A stretch of 64,000 nucleotides of DNA from Natronosalvus amylolyticus (GCF_024298845.1 NZ_CP101156.1:372001-436000); one strand, 5' to 3'. Shown: positions 50,001 through 57,751, counted from the stretch's first letter. Program-made: numbers and translations. The notes: generated from the letters alone by a model not told the origin.

Positions 50001-50435
50001 GTCGCTAGCGTCTGTCGACGTGTCCGGGTTTGCCGACGTCTTTGCTCCGTCGTTCGAAGCGTCCGCTCCGTTGCTCGAGGTACCTGCTCCCTCTCTCGAG
50101 GCGTGTGACCCGTCGACGACGAATTCGATGAGTGACTCGAGAGCGGGTTCAGCATAGCCTCGAACGTCCAGAACTCCGTTGACAAAGAGTGGCGTGGCGT
50201 CGATATCGTTGGCAGTGGCCAGATCTGCGGCGTCTGATCCAAGAGCGTAGGTCGTCCCCTCGTACTCGATCGTACGGATATCCGTTGGTACTGCCTCATC
50301 CCCGTTGTGTTCTTCGCTACCCGATTCCCCCTCGAGGGCGAGTACAATCGCCGGTTCATCGGCTATCCTCGTCGTTGACCGCTCCCCAACGGCCGATCGT
50401 AGTGTCCCCGTTCCGATATCGAGACCGAATTCCAT
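47034..50435 (-). CDS. Actin/MreB-like head fused to a long coiled coil with a C-terminal membrane hairpin
   Basis: A 1133-residue protein. Residues 1-370 read as an actin-fold ATPase: phosphate-1 loop DIGTGTLRSAVG (6-17), an MreB-like IADEPAIVLAL strand, VNGVLDVRGYAEPALESLIEF, a phosphate-2-like region near TGLGVCIESQTTSVAL (201-216) and an adenosine-motif-like VAVGGDEAIEGIEFL (304-318). The phosphate-2 Asp/Gly residues are replaced, so ATP hydrolysis is not certain. A 40-residue Ser/Asn/Ala-rich loop (108-147) interrupts the domain. Residues 425-1070 are almost continuous coiled coil; about 660-750 is a run of near-perfect heptads (LETKTDT, LEERTET, IETKAEN). Residues 1088-1130 form two hydrophobic segments, a probable membrane hairpin. 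The ATG at 50435 begins MEFGLDIGTG; 48 codons of open frame upstream lack character. The function is not known. Confidence 0.8.
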   Translation of the reverse strand: MEFGLDIGTGTLRSAVGERSTTRIADEPAIVLALEGESGSEEHNGDEAVPTDIRTIEYEGTTYALGSDAADLATANDIDATPLFVNGVLDVRGYAEPALESLIEFVVDGSHASREGAGTSSNGADASNDGAKTSANPDTSTDASDDGVWYTTPGTLVDVTEPTDAHRESVAAVLERLGYDGTPISKGFAVIYDQLEDENVTGLGVCIESQTTSVALSYYGVPVLAFSLAKGTDWIVEQAAGKTGHSRDQVASVLEGFQLDPSAATGGVESALAQAHDALAGELADAITTQAEAADLQQGISVPVAVGGDEAIEGIEFLLGGRFDAANLPFSIRGVRLANDPAESPVRGALAAAADGVDAFDAVTWGDTTGSNSGGTDATTAGDSTASTEDRTDQTIVQQSARGGGLESTSSVSFDEMDSDIDHQRNDDAITQLFDRLGSRDEEIESIRSGLEDVSGDVETITTELSALETRADTLETKAETHAEKEALEALRGDLEAAETGLQDALETLKTDSMAEIEALDQTLERLDSDVDSLATSLGEEIDDLTAGLESHLDDYKATKTDLDGQLETLQSDLETVETTLEAVEEALETREKEHEALRNDHEALRDDAHGLETSVDTLESDLSTFEAGITALESTVDSVGSKVAALETQVDEIRGEVTALHQALDRLETKTDTLETRTDHVETTTDTLGTKAENLEERTETIETKAENLEVKTDDIEARTAAVETKASDTEAQTDRLAERADELTDRTGHLEESITDVEATGEQERADLEALISGLDETLQTTNERTEGIESQVESVTDDVDTVTSKLDTLQTDVEQLRSDLDTVEAEYATEADLQTATAAIDGIESTLQVLQTDLESVEESIADIETARETDIKSLQSDIEGVRDALESTRTDLEETIDSKLATQHSAVDEVTATVEQLTTECETREDNVSDIRDTVEAVENRSGSLAERLNDLETQVESIEDGVPEPDRLVTHESVDPRLDTLEDTVNTLEVEQETTAESVDRLDDADSEVASRLDDVEDELKTRLDEVSSRIEDIQTATADIEGIEGRVSSLESLQSDVRALEEGVAEQPAETRETENTTPVTSGAVGGGAAGFVAGLSLLLAGQTVVGSVSIVVGVLLLGVWVVYSRS

Positions 50436-50535
50436 GTCATCGGATGTGAGGGCGGTTACTTTGCCTTTTGGCTCTGAATACCAGATGTGAAAATCAGGCC
50501 CGTAGCAAACCGAAAGGTAGGGTCTCGCGTGGACG

Positions 50536-50584
50536 TCGTCCGTTCGCGAAATTAGCTGTTGATACTCGTCCGTTCGCAAAATCA
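50536..50584. repeat. Two direct repeats upstream of the actin-like gene
   Basis: TCGTCCGTTCGCGAAATTA (50536-50554) recurs as TCGTCCGTTCGCAAAATCA (50566-50584), a 30-bp period. They lie about 100-150 bp ahead of the actin-like gene start and after the epimerase stop, so they may be regulator sites. Confidence 0.55.
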
Positions 50585-50609
50585 GGCGGGTATGTGGTGA
50601 AAAGGCGGT

Positions 50610-51578
50610 TTACAGCGGTTCGAGACCGTTCTCGGCCCGCAGCACGTCGATGTACTCGCTGAATCCGGTCTCGAGGTCGTACTCGGGTTCGTACTCGAGG
50701 TCCGTTTTTGCTGCGCTCATATCGAGTCGTTGGGTCCAGGGGAGTTCCCCTTCGTCTGCGACGTCAATATCGGCATCTGGTACGATCGATTCGACGGTTT
50801 CAGCAGCCTCTCGAATGGTTGCAACGGTGCCGCGAACGTTGTAGATCCGCCTCGAGAGTCGGTCATCCGGGGCGAACGTTGCCTTGCGGAACGCCTGAGC
50901 GATATCGCGGACGTACTGCCAGTCGATGACCTGATCGCCGTACTCAACTGCGAAGGACTCTCCAAGTGCTGGCTTTTCGATGATGTTGGCGAGAAACGCC
51001 GAGCCACCAGTTTCGCGGTATGGCCCATACGCAACTGTCGGCCGAAGCCCAACGTGTGAAACGTCGTGATCCTCGTAATAGACGCGTGCCTGGTGCTCGT
51101 TGTACTCCTTGGTCGCTCCATAGAGGGTGTCTGGATAGACGAGGTCGCTTTCGGTGACCCAGCCGTCGTTGTCCGTGTAGTTCGTCGGTGGAGCATACAC
51201 TGCTGCGGACGATGCCCAGGCAACCCGTTCGACCTGGTCGTCGAGGAGTCGTGCGGTTTCGAACACATTGTTCGTCCCCTCGATGTTGACCTGCAGAGCC
51301 GTTCGAGGATGGTCTCGAGCGGTCGTCGTCAGGAGTGCAGCGAGGTGGACGATGTGGGTCGCGCCGGTTTCCCGGACGGCCCGAAGAACGTCCGTTACCT
51401 CGGAGACGTCACCGCGTCGGATTTCTACGTCTTCGGCAACGTCCAGTTTCTCGAGAATGCGTGGATCCGTCGAGAGGTCGAACGCGATCACGTCGTGCCC
51501 CTCTGCGACCAGGTCTTCGACCACGTACGAACCGATGAAGCCCGTGCCACCAGTGACGAGTACAGTGTTGCCTGCCAT
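50610..51578 (-). CDS. NAD-dependent epimerase/dehydratase
   Basis: A 322-residue extended short-chain dehydrogenase. The nucleotide motif is VLVTGGTGFIGSYVVEDL, and the catalytic pair is Tyr/Lys in YGATKEYNE with the Ser/Ala block ASSAAVYAPP. It probably acts on a nucleotide sugar or a similar metabolite; the exact reaction is unknown. The ATG at 51578 starts at MAGNTVLVTGG; the upstream frame is not conserved-looking. It lies upstream of the actin-like gene on the same strand, with 174 bp between. Confidence 0.9.
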   Translation of the reverse strand: MAGNTVLVTGGTGFIGSYVVEDLVAEGHDVIAFDLSTDPRILEKLDVAEDVEIRRGDVSEVTDVLRAVRETGATHIVHLAALLTTTARDHPRTALQVNIEGTNNVFETARLLDDQVERVAWASSAAVYAPPTNYTDNDGWVTESDLVYPDTLYGATKEYNEHQARVYYEDHDVSHVGLRPTVAYGPYRETGGSAFLANIIEKPALGESFAVEYGDQVIDWQYVRDIAQAFRKATFAPDDRLSRRIYNVRGTVATIREAAETVESIVPDADIDVADEGELPWTQRLDMSAAKTDLEYEPEYDLETGFSEYIDVLRAENGLEPL

Positions 51579-51750
51579 TATCACGAACGTCCATACAGGA
51601 CGGCAAAAGCGTTCTGACATGTGGCCGTCTCGAGCCACCATTGCCACTCATCTGCGCTCAGATCTGTACAAGAATGGCCCCTTGAGGGCGAAGTCCGTGT
51701 GAATGATTTTTCTGTAGAGTCACAGTTCGATCACACCTGCCCTCGTCACG

Positions 51751-52599
51751 CTACTGGTCGGGTATGAGGACACTCGAGTCACCGACTTCGAGTTCGTCAC
51801 CCACAGCGAGTGTCTCACCCCAGTCTGATTCCGGAACCTTCGTGTTGACCATCAGGCGGAAGTAGTGGTCGAACCACGCCGTATTCGCCCATTCGGGTAG
51901 CGTGGCTTCTCGTTGAGAGACGAACGTCTCCTGAAAACCCGGCGTCCGTTCACCGGTATCGGGATGGCGAGTCGGCACCACACACCGTTGGCAGGGATTG
52001 ATTCCGTACAATCGAGTTGTGCCGATGCTGAACGGTATTGCACGCCCCGGTTTTTCGTAGAGTTGGTCCTCCCAGAACGCCATCGGTGTGCTCACCTCGA
52101 GATTCGCCCGCAAACGCCGTCGCATCTCGGTGACGTCGATGTCGTCGAACCAGGCGGAAACGGCCTCGAGCGTTTCCGTCGAGATGAGCGTGGGTCCGGA
52201 TGCGTCAGTGTCGTCCGGATAGCCACCTTCGTCGTCACGGACGAGGGAAACTTCGTAGCCGAAGAAGTCGGTGAGCCAGGACTCGAGTGTCTCACGATCC
52301 TCCTCGAGGTGGAACGTTTGTGTAGTTCCTTCAGCGTCGGTTCGGCCTTGGGTGTTGGCTCGTCCCTCAGTTATCGGGGTGGTTCCGATGGTGACCGTCA
52401 TCCGGTCCAGGTCGTAACTCGCTCGTAATCGATGAATCGAACGCTCCCGTTTCCCGTTGACATACTCGCCCGACGAATCGAGGATTGCGTACCGACGGTC
52501 CCACTCCAGAGCACCGTTTTCGACGAGCGTCGCGTGTTCGACCGGTGTCGGATCGAGTGATTTGATCGGGTGGACGAAGATTCGCTCGAGGTGGGCCAT
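51751..52599 (-). CDS. MOSC-domain molybdenum-cofactor protein
   Basis: A 282-residue protein. The N-terminal beta-barrel is LERIFVHPIKSLDPTPV and the MOSC domain carries the conserved Cys in INPCQRCVVPTRHPDTGE. Proteins of this kind (mARC-like or YiiM-like) bind molybdenum cofactor and reduce N-hydroxylated compounds or move sulfur. The enzyme partner is not visible nearby. Confidence 0.9.
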   Translation of the reverse strand: MAHLERIFVHPIKSLDPTPVEHATLVENGALEWDRRYAILDSSGEYVNGKRERSIHRLRASYDLDRMTVTIGTTPITEGRANTQGRTDAEGTTQTFHLEEDRETLESWLTDFFGYEVSLVRDDEGGYPDDTDASGPTLISTETLEAVSAWFDDIDVTEMRRRLRANLEVSTPMAFWEDQLYEKPGRAIPFSIGTTRLYGINPCQRCVVPTRHPDTGERTPGFQETFVSQREATLPEWANTAWFDHYFRLMVNTKVPESDWGETLAVGDELEVGDSSVLIPDQ

Positions 52600-52735
52600 T
52601 ACTTGTCACATTGGACTCGGAGGTGATAGCGGTGTCCGTTCGAGGCTGTTGGAAAAGGGATAGTGTCCGATTCCAGAGTGCGAATCGTCGCGGTCGTTGC
52701 AATCGATTTGAGACCTGATTTCACCCAGTTGTGCT

Positions 52736-52781
52736 TGCCTCGAGATAGCGTCGGATTATATTGCCTCGAGATAGCGTCGGA
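52736..52781. repeat. Two 21-bp direct repeats
   Basis: The sequence TGCCTCGAGATAGCGTCGGA occurs at 52737-52756 and again at 52762-52781, with a T before each, a 25-bp period. They lie in the 226-bp gap upstream of the MOSC gene, whose promoter region they occupy, and downstream of the TPP-enzyme gene. Function unknown. Confidence 0.6.
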
Positions 52782-52825
52782 AAAGCAAAAGAGCTCCGCG
52801 AACTACGGACCGGTCAAGGTGGGGC

Positions 52826-54760
52826 CTACTCGTGTAAGCCACCGACCTCGTCGTAAAACGAGGACGAAAGCTGATCAGCCATCTCCTCGTCGGGGTCGAT
52901 TCTGACGTCCACGACCGTTGGGACGTCAGCCCTGGTCGCTTCGGAAATCGTGCGCTCGAGGCCATCAGATTCGGTGATTCTGACGCCGTCACCACCCATC
53001 GCTCGAGCGATGGCGACGAAATCCGTATCGTGGAACGTGGTGCCTGGGATCGCATCGTCCATCTGTCGCACCATCCCCAGCGAGCGATCATTGAGGATGA
53101 CGAAGGTCGGGGCGACGCCACAGTCGACCGCCGTCTCGAGTGCGGTCATCGTCATCGTGAACCCGCCGTCCCCAGCAACGCAGATAGCGTCCTTACCGAG
53201 CAGTGCAGCGGTGACGGCAGCGGGGGCTGCCCAGCCCATCGCCCCGACGCCACCGCTTCCGTAGTAGCTCCCGGTGGTCGGTACCTGGAGGTAGTTCAGC
53301 AACCAGAATCTGTTGTTCCCCGAGTCAGCGGTGACGACGGTCTCCTCGTCCATAACGGCCTCGATGGCCTTACACACCTGCTGTGGTTTGATCGGACCTT
53401 CGTCAGCTGGTTCGGTTTTCTCGGACGTCACCTCGAAGTCCTTTCGTGCGGTTGCCGCTCGCTCGAGCGCCCAGCTTTCGCCGTTTTCGTTCGTCGCTGT
53501 CGGCGCATCAGCAGCCGTGGCAGTTGACGCAGCATCAGTCGTAGGGGTCACAATCCCGCGGTCCGCTGCGTTCTCGAGTAGTCCAGCGAGGGTTTGGCCC
53601 GCATCACCGATCAGGCCAACATCGGCCGGATAGACCCAACCGGCGTTTCTCGAATCGATATCTGCGTGGATGATCGTCTGCTCGTCGGGTCGAATGAACG
53701 ATGCCGCTTGCCAGTTGGTATCCATCGGGTTCAGTCGACAACCGACCACCAACAGCACGTCTGCCTCGCTGACGACCCGATTAGCGCCTTCGTGCCCGAA
53801 CGACCCAATGACGCCAGCTGCTCGTTCGTGTGTCTCCGGTATCGTCGATTTGCCGAGATACGACGTGGCGACGGCAGCATCGAACGTCTCAGCGACATCG
53901 ACGAGGAGGTTGTACGCATTTCCTGCAGTCGAACCTGTATGCGTTTCCTCACCTGCCGAGTCGTTGTCACTGCCGACGCCGTCCCCGGCCGTCCCATCCT
54001 GGGTCCCTGCACTCGAGTGGACGCCGTTCCCGGCCAGAATTACTGGCCGATCGGCCTGCTCGAGGGCCTTCACCGCCGTCTCGAGGTCCGAGTCAATCGG
54101 TCTCGAGCGCCAGTTTTGGACCTGTTCTTTGTCGTCCCACAGTCCAGGTGTCTGACCGGTCTCGAGATCGTCAGTGATCGCCGACCCGTCGAAGATGACC
54201 GCACAGGGCCCATTTCGTCCAGCAGTCGCGTGTTTGAAAGCCAGTTGAACGCTTCTGACGGTTTCGTTTGGGGTCCGGGGGAACCACCACTCCTTTGTCA
54301 CCCCGTCCAGTATTTTTGGGAGCGAGAGACCACCGTAATCTCCCCGAGCCTGTTGGTACGGTGCGAGCGTCGAGTAATCGCCGCGTTCTGAGGCCTCGGT
54401 GAGGACGACCATCGGCGAGGAACCGAGTCTCGCTTCCATCTGCCCAATCGTCCCGAGACTACCAATCCAGGGCCCCTGTCCGGCGAGAACGGCTGGGGAC
54501 CCAGTCATGCGACCGTAAGCTTCGGCCATCACGCTCGCCTCGCGTTCGTCTCTCGGCCTGACCACAGAAATATCAGTCTCGCGATGCCCAATCGTCTCGA
54601 ACACTTCGATGATACGGCCCCCGGGGTAGCCGAATACGAACTCGACGTCGAGTGCCTCGAGAGTGTCTACGACACGTTCTGCGGTCGCTTCTGTGTATGT
54701 AGCTGCTTCGTTTTCCGCTGCTTGCGTTGTTTGCTCGTCAGGGCGTTCGCTATCGGTCAT
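52826..54760 (-). CDS. Thiamine-pyrophosphate enzyme, acetolactate-synthase type
   Basis: A 644-residue protein with the three-domain layout of acetolactate synthase-like enzymes. The N-terminal PYR domain has FGYPGGRIIE and the catalytic Glu in RPRDEREASVMAEAYGR. The middle domain has VILAGNGVHS. The C-terminal PP domain has the TPP/Mg motif AGDGGFTMTMTALETAVDCGVAPTFVILNDRS. Two low-complexity insertions (near 255-280 and 400-430) are lineage-specific. It overlaps the EthD gene by 11 bp, so the pair are co-translated. It is not next to ilvN or ilvC, so a branched-chain role is unlikely; a 2-keto acid decarboxylase or oxidase-like role is possible. Confidence 0.85.
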   Translation of the reverse strand: MTDSERPDEQTTQAAENEAATYTEATAERVVDTLEALDVEFVFGYPGGRIIEVFETIGHRETDISVVRPRDEREASVMAEAYGRMTGSPAVLAGQGPWIGSLGTIGQMEARLGSSPMVVLTEASERGDYSTLAPYQQARGDYGGLSLPKILDGVTKEWWFPRTPNETVRSVQLAFKHATAGRNGPCAVIFDGSAITDDLETGQTPGLWDDKEQVQNWRSRPIDSDLETAVKALEQADRPVILAGNGVHSSAGTQDGTAGDGVGSDNDSAGEETHTGSTAGNAYNLLVDVAETFDAAVATSYLGKSTIPETHERAAGVIGSFGHEGANRVVSEADVLLVVGCRLNPMDTNWQAASFIRPDEQTIIHADIDSRNAGWVYPADVGLIGDAGQTLAGLLENAADRGIVTPTTDAASTATAADAPTATNENGESWALERAATARKDFEVTSEKTEPADEGPIKPQQVCKAIEAVMDEETVVTADSGNNRFWLLNYLQVPTTGSYYGSGGVGAMGWAAPAAVTAALLGKDAICVAGDGGFTMTMTALETAVDCGVAPTFVILNDRSLGMVRQMDDAIPGTTFHDTDFVAIARAMGGDGVRITESDGLERTISEATRADVPTVVDVRIDPDEEMADQLSSSFYDEVGGLHE

Positions 54761-55094
54761 CGTCCGACTCCGTATCGGCTTCGTTCAGGTGGACCGTTTC
54801 GTCGACGATGAGCGTCTCACTCTCGTCCATGTCGATAAACGTCGCCGCGTCTTCTTGCACCTCCTGTCCGATTTCCGAATCGAAGGCGTCACTGAGCGTT
54901 TCGTGGTCGGGGAACTCTAGCTGAACGATGCCATCGTAGCTGGCGTATTCCGGACTCGTCGGTACTGACGTCGCGTATCGCTCGAGGCCAGGGAGCCGTT
55001 TTGCGATTTCGATGTGATCGCCCTGCCAGCGCTCGAGGAACGCCTCGTGGTCGAGATCGTCGTTCCGAACCAGTAAATTTACGAACGTGACCAT
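54750..55094 (-). CDS. EthD-domain protein, single domain
   Basis: A 114-residue dimeric ferredoxin-like protein. It has the EthD pattern NLLVRNDDLDHEAFLERWQGDHIEIAKRLPGLERYA, here described by residues 6-41, and the strand IVQLEFPDHETLSDAF. It ends with an acidic tail. It is the first gene of an operon with the TPP enzyme and may channel or rearrange an intermediate; the function is unknown. It is related to the double-EthD protein at 43261 but not closely. Confidence 0.85.
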   Translation of the reverse strand: MVTFVNLLVRNDDLDHEAFLERWQGDHIEIAKRLPGLERYATSVPTSPEYASYDGIVQLEFPDHETLSDAFDSEIGQEVQEDAATFIDMDESETLIVDETVHLNEADTESDDDR

Positions 55095-55216
55095 GTTCGT
55101 CCGTGCTGTCTCCGGGTCGGCCCTTTGCTCTGTCGGTTTGCAAATATTGCCGGGCAGGACTTGCCGGACACTGACACCGTTATATGTGTGGGCTACCCAC
55201 TGTCATACACTAACCA

Positions 55217-55396
55217 ATGAGTGTACAGCTACGGAAACCGACCAAGCGGGTATGTGAGCAGTGTGAACGAACCGAGCAGTGGGATGAAACTAACGGCGCC
55301 TGGCAGTTGGCGCGAGAGGATGGGTCGAAGTTGGTAGGTGATCCCCATTGTATCCACGAGTGGGACATCAATGGGACGTTTTATCCGTTCGAGTGA
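55217..55396 (+). CDS. HEWD-family small protein
   Basis: A 59-residue protein. It contains CEQC (Cys13/Cys16) and a second pair in HCIHEWD (His44, Cys45, His47), so it may bind zinc, and it ends INGTFYPFE. The HEWD tetrapeptide is the signature of the haloarchaeal HEWD family. A TATATG box at about 55181-55186 lies about 34 bp upstream, followed by the imperfect dyad GTGGGCTACCCAC (55188-55200). The function is unknown. It abuts the origin region on its 3' side. Confidence 0.85.
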   Translation: MSVQLRKPTKRVCEQCERTEQWDETNGAWQLAREDGSKLVGDPHCIHEWDINGTFYPFE

Positions 55397-55533
55397 ACTG
55401 CGTAATTCGTCGCGATTGAACGGTAGATGCGAATTGGATAGCAGTTGTCTCGTTCGAGTTATTCGTGCTGGTCGAGAGGTTACAGGGCCGACGCTGTCGA
55501 ATTGGATGCTGAATAGTGGTAGTTGAAATACCT

Positions 55534-55559
55534 CCCCCACCCCACTCTGTCGAGTGTTT
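55534..55559 (-). promoter_or_regulatory. ORB-like repeat a
   Basis: On the minus strand this reads AACACTCGACAGAGTGGGG followed by TGGGGG. It is identical over 25 bp to repeat e, in the opposite orientation. Confidence 0.75.
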
Positions 55560-55621
55560 GTGCTCGAGAGTGGTGGCTTCGGTTGTGAGTGTGTTACGGC
55601 CCAAAATGTTGTCTATAAACT

Positions 55622-55677
55622 ACAAACTGCCTGAAGGGATGAGACATCCACAAACTGCCTGAGGGGATGAGACATGG
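55622..55677. repeat. 28-bp tandem duplication in the origin spacer
   Basis: Two adjacent 28-bp units start ACAAACTGCCTGA and contain GGGATGAGACAT. They differ at the GAAGGG/GAGGGG step and at the last two bases. They lie between ORB-like repeats a and b and may be origin sites. Confidence 0.8.
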
Positions 55678-55775
55678 TGATCATTGGCACCCCCCATGAC
55701 TGGAGCTTCTGGGCTTTCCCCTCAAACCTCTGTAACATATTGACTGACCAGTGCAAACCGGTGGCCGGAGTGAGA

Positions 55776-55796
55776 CACCCCACCATGTCGAGTGTT
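55776..55796 (-). promoter_or_regulatory. ORB-like repeat b
   Basis: On the minus strand this reads AACACTCGACATGGTGGGGT. It points left, like repeat a, on the left side of the putative unwinding region. Confidence 0.65.
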
Positions 55797-55951
55797 GTGA
55801 ACACTGGATTGATTCGAGTAAGCGTGAGTTCTCTCTGCTACCAGCTCGAGGGTTCATTGCCGGTTCAGTGGCTTCCCAAACCTGAACTGGTGGGTGAAAT
55901 CAAGCGGTTCGATTCGATTTCACTCATGAGTCGACGTTTAGGAGGGTACTC

Positions 55952-56052
55952 ATAGGGATTATCGTAGGAATTCATAGTTTTCCACTGACGGACCGAGATA
56001 CGTCGCCAAAGACCAGACGTCGAACCCTCCGGTTGGCTACGATAATCCCTAT
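55952..56052 (+). repeat. ~100-bp palindrome-ended element, copy D
   Basis: The ends ATAGGGATTATCGTAG and CTACGATAATCCCTAT are perfect 16-bp inverted repeats. The inside resembles copy E (31196-31295), and the inner end CCGGTTGGCTACGAT is shared with the 82-bp family in its TGGCTACGAT part. It lies within the gene-free origin spacer and could extrude as a hairpin. Confidence 0.8.
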
Positions 56053-56328
56053 CAGGTGATAATCGAAAAAGTAGTATTTCGGGGATGTACATCTCAATGT
56101 AAACCGACACCTCTCTCGTAATCGACACGCTCCGTCTCAATGCTCTGCTCTCAGCAATCGACATCTGTAGCCGCTGACTCGAGGCTTCTGATCAGGTTCT
56201 CGAGCAGCCGACGGCCGTTTGAATCTGATGTCGAATACGCAAGAGACTGGGTTACGTCTATTACACAGAGAATCGGTCGATAGAACGGGTGGTCAAACAC
56301 AGTCGGTTTGGTACAACAGGCTGTTTGG

Positions 56329-56351
56329 AACACTTGACAATATGGGGTGGG
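56329..56351 (+). promoter_or_regulatory. ORB-like repeat c
   Basis: AACACTTGACAATATGGGG followed by TGGG, on the plus strand, about 80 bp upstream of the orc1 start. It differs from the consensus at three positions. Confidence 0.6.
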
Positions 56352-56380
56352 TTATCCCCTCGCCATAACAAACACTCGAC

Positions 56381-56397
56381 GCACTCGACACGGTGGT
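56381..56397 (+). promoter_or_regulatory. Partial ORB-like repeat d overlapping the orc1 promoter
   Basis: GCACTCGACACGGTGGT matches the first part of the consensus and ends where the orc1 TATA box begins. An Orc protein bound here would cover the promoter, suggesting autoregulation. Confidence 0.45.
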
Positions 56398-56407
56398 TTT
56401 ATATATG
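56397..56407 (+). promoter_or_regulatory. orc1 TATA box
   Basis: TTTTATATATG lies about 27 bp before the ATG at 56429, the spacing expected for a leaderless archaeal transcript. Confidence 0.65.
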
Positions 56408-56428
56408 TTCGGCCGAGGATTCAAACTA

Positions 56429-57658
56429 ATGCCGCTGTTCGACCGGGACACGTCGATATTTTTTGATGAGGACGTGCTGCGTGAAGACTATCAGCCGGAG
56501 TCCATCCAGGAGCGTGACGAGGAAATCGAGACGTACATGGCTTCGCTCCAGCCGGTGATCAACGGAGCACAACCGCGTAACATCTTTTTATACGGGAAAG
56601 CTGGCGTCGGAAAAACGGCCGTCACTCGATATCTCCTCTCGCACCTCGAGCGGGACGTCGAAGCGTACGACGACGTCGAACTCACAGTCGTCTGGCTCAA
56701 CTGTAACAATCTCTCGTCTTCGTATCAGGTCGCTGCCAATCTTGTGAACGAGCTTCGGCCCCCCGGAAAGCAAATCAGTACCACGGGGTATCCTCGCCAG
56801 ACCGTGTTCGACATGCTCTACACAGAACTCGAGACTATCGGCGGGACGGTGTTGATCGTTCTCGATGAGATCGATCACATCGGTGACGACGACGGAATAC
56901 TATACGAACTTCCGCGTGCACGAGCGAATGGCTACCTCTCATCGGTCAAACCCGGCATCATCGGCATCAGCAACGATTTGAGTTTCCACGACAGTCTTTC
57001 CCCGAAAGTCAAAGACACGCTGTGTGAAGAAGAAGTGCACTTTCCGCCGTATACTGCTGGTGAACTTCGCTCGATTCTCGCCCAGCGGGCGGAGAACGCG
57101 CTGTACGAAGCGGCCTACGAGCCAAACGTCCTCTCGCTATGTGCCGCGCTGGCTGCACAGGATACGGGGAGTGCCAGACAGGCACTCGATTTGCTCTACA
57201 AGGCAGGAGACATCACGCGCGCGGATGACGCTGAAACGATCACCGAAGCACACGTTCGTGAAGCCCAACAGGCACTCGAACGTGGGCAGATTAGACAGGG
57301 GATGATGGAGCTTACCCGACACGGCCACCTCGCGCTTGCGGCCGTGTTGAGTATCGCGATCGAGGAGGAAACGCCAGCTCGAGTCCGTGAAATCTATCCG
57401 GAGTATGCGTCCATCGGTGAACGGTTTGGCACCAAACCACTGGTTCGGCGGCGGATGCACGACCATCTCTCAGACCTGGCGATGCAGGGTATTTTGAAAC
57501 GGTATGCGCGAAACCATGGCCGATCTGGCGGACAGTACTACGAATACGACCTCGACGTGACCCTCGAGTTAGCTCTCGATGTCGTCGATGAACTCGAGGA
57601 CGTGGACCTATCACTCGAGGCGGTACAAACTGCAAAACGTCGTGGGTTGAGTACGTGA
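56429..57658 (+). CDS. orc: Orc1/Cdc6 replication initiator
   Basis: A 409-residue AAA+ protein. Walker A is GKAGVGKT (56-63), Walker B LIVLDEID (142-149), and the sensor-1 region reads [11 protein letters not shown]. The C-terminal winged helix binds origin DNA. The N-terminus [24 protein letters not shown] is typical. The ATG at 56429 is taken rather than the frame start at 56393 because of the TATA-box spacing and family N-terminus. It binds ORBs and loads the MCM helicase. Haloarchaea carry several copies; this one probably acts on its own adjacent repeats. Confidence 0.94.
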   Translation: MPLFDRDTSIFFDEDVLREDYQPESIQERDEEIETYMASLQPVINGAQPRNIFLYGKAGVGKTAVTRYLLSHLERDVEAYDDVELTVVWLNCNNLSSSYQVAANLVNELRPPGKQISTTGYPRQTVFDMLYTELETIGGTVLIVLDEIDHIGDDDGILYELPRARANGYLSSVKPGIIGISNDLSFHDSLSPKVKDTLCEEEVHFPPYTAGELRSILAQRAENALYEAAYEPNVLSLCAALAAQDTGSARQALDLLYKAGDITRADDAETITEAHVREAQQALERGQIRQGMMELTRHGHLALAAVLSIAIEEETPARVREIYPEYASIGERFGTKPLVRRRMHDHLSDLAMQGILKRYARNHGRSGGQYYEYDLDVTLELALDVVDELEDVDLSLEAVQTAKRRGLST

Positions 57659-57751
57659 CGTCCGCTCCGGGTTAGACGGCCCTTCGGGCAGAAGCGACTG
57701 CTATTGGCTCACCTCCCGAACTATTAAATACGTGTTCCCGTCGGGCCACTC

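Noticed and set aside
50436-50579. 48-codon extension of the actin-like gene
   Set aside because: The phosphate-1 loop follows directly after the ATG at 50435, and the upstream part contains repeats that look regulatory.
55622-55677. Possible CRISPR remnant at the origin
   Set aside because: Only two adjacent units without spacers and no cas genes nearby.
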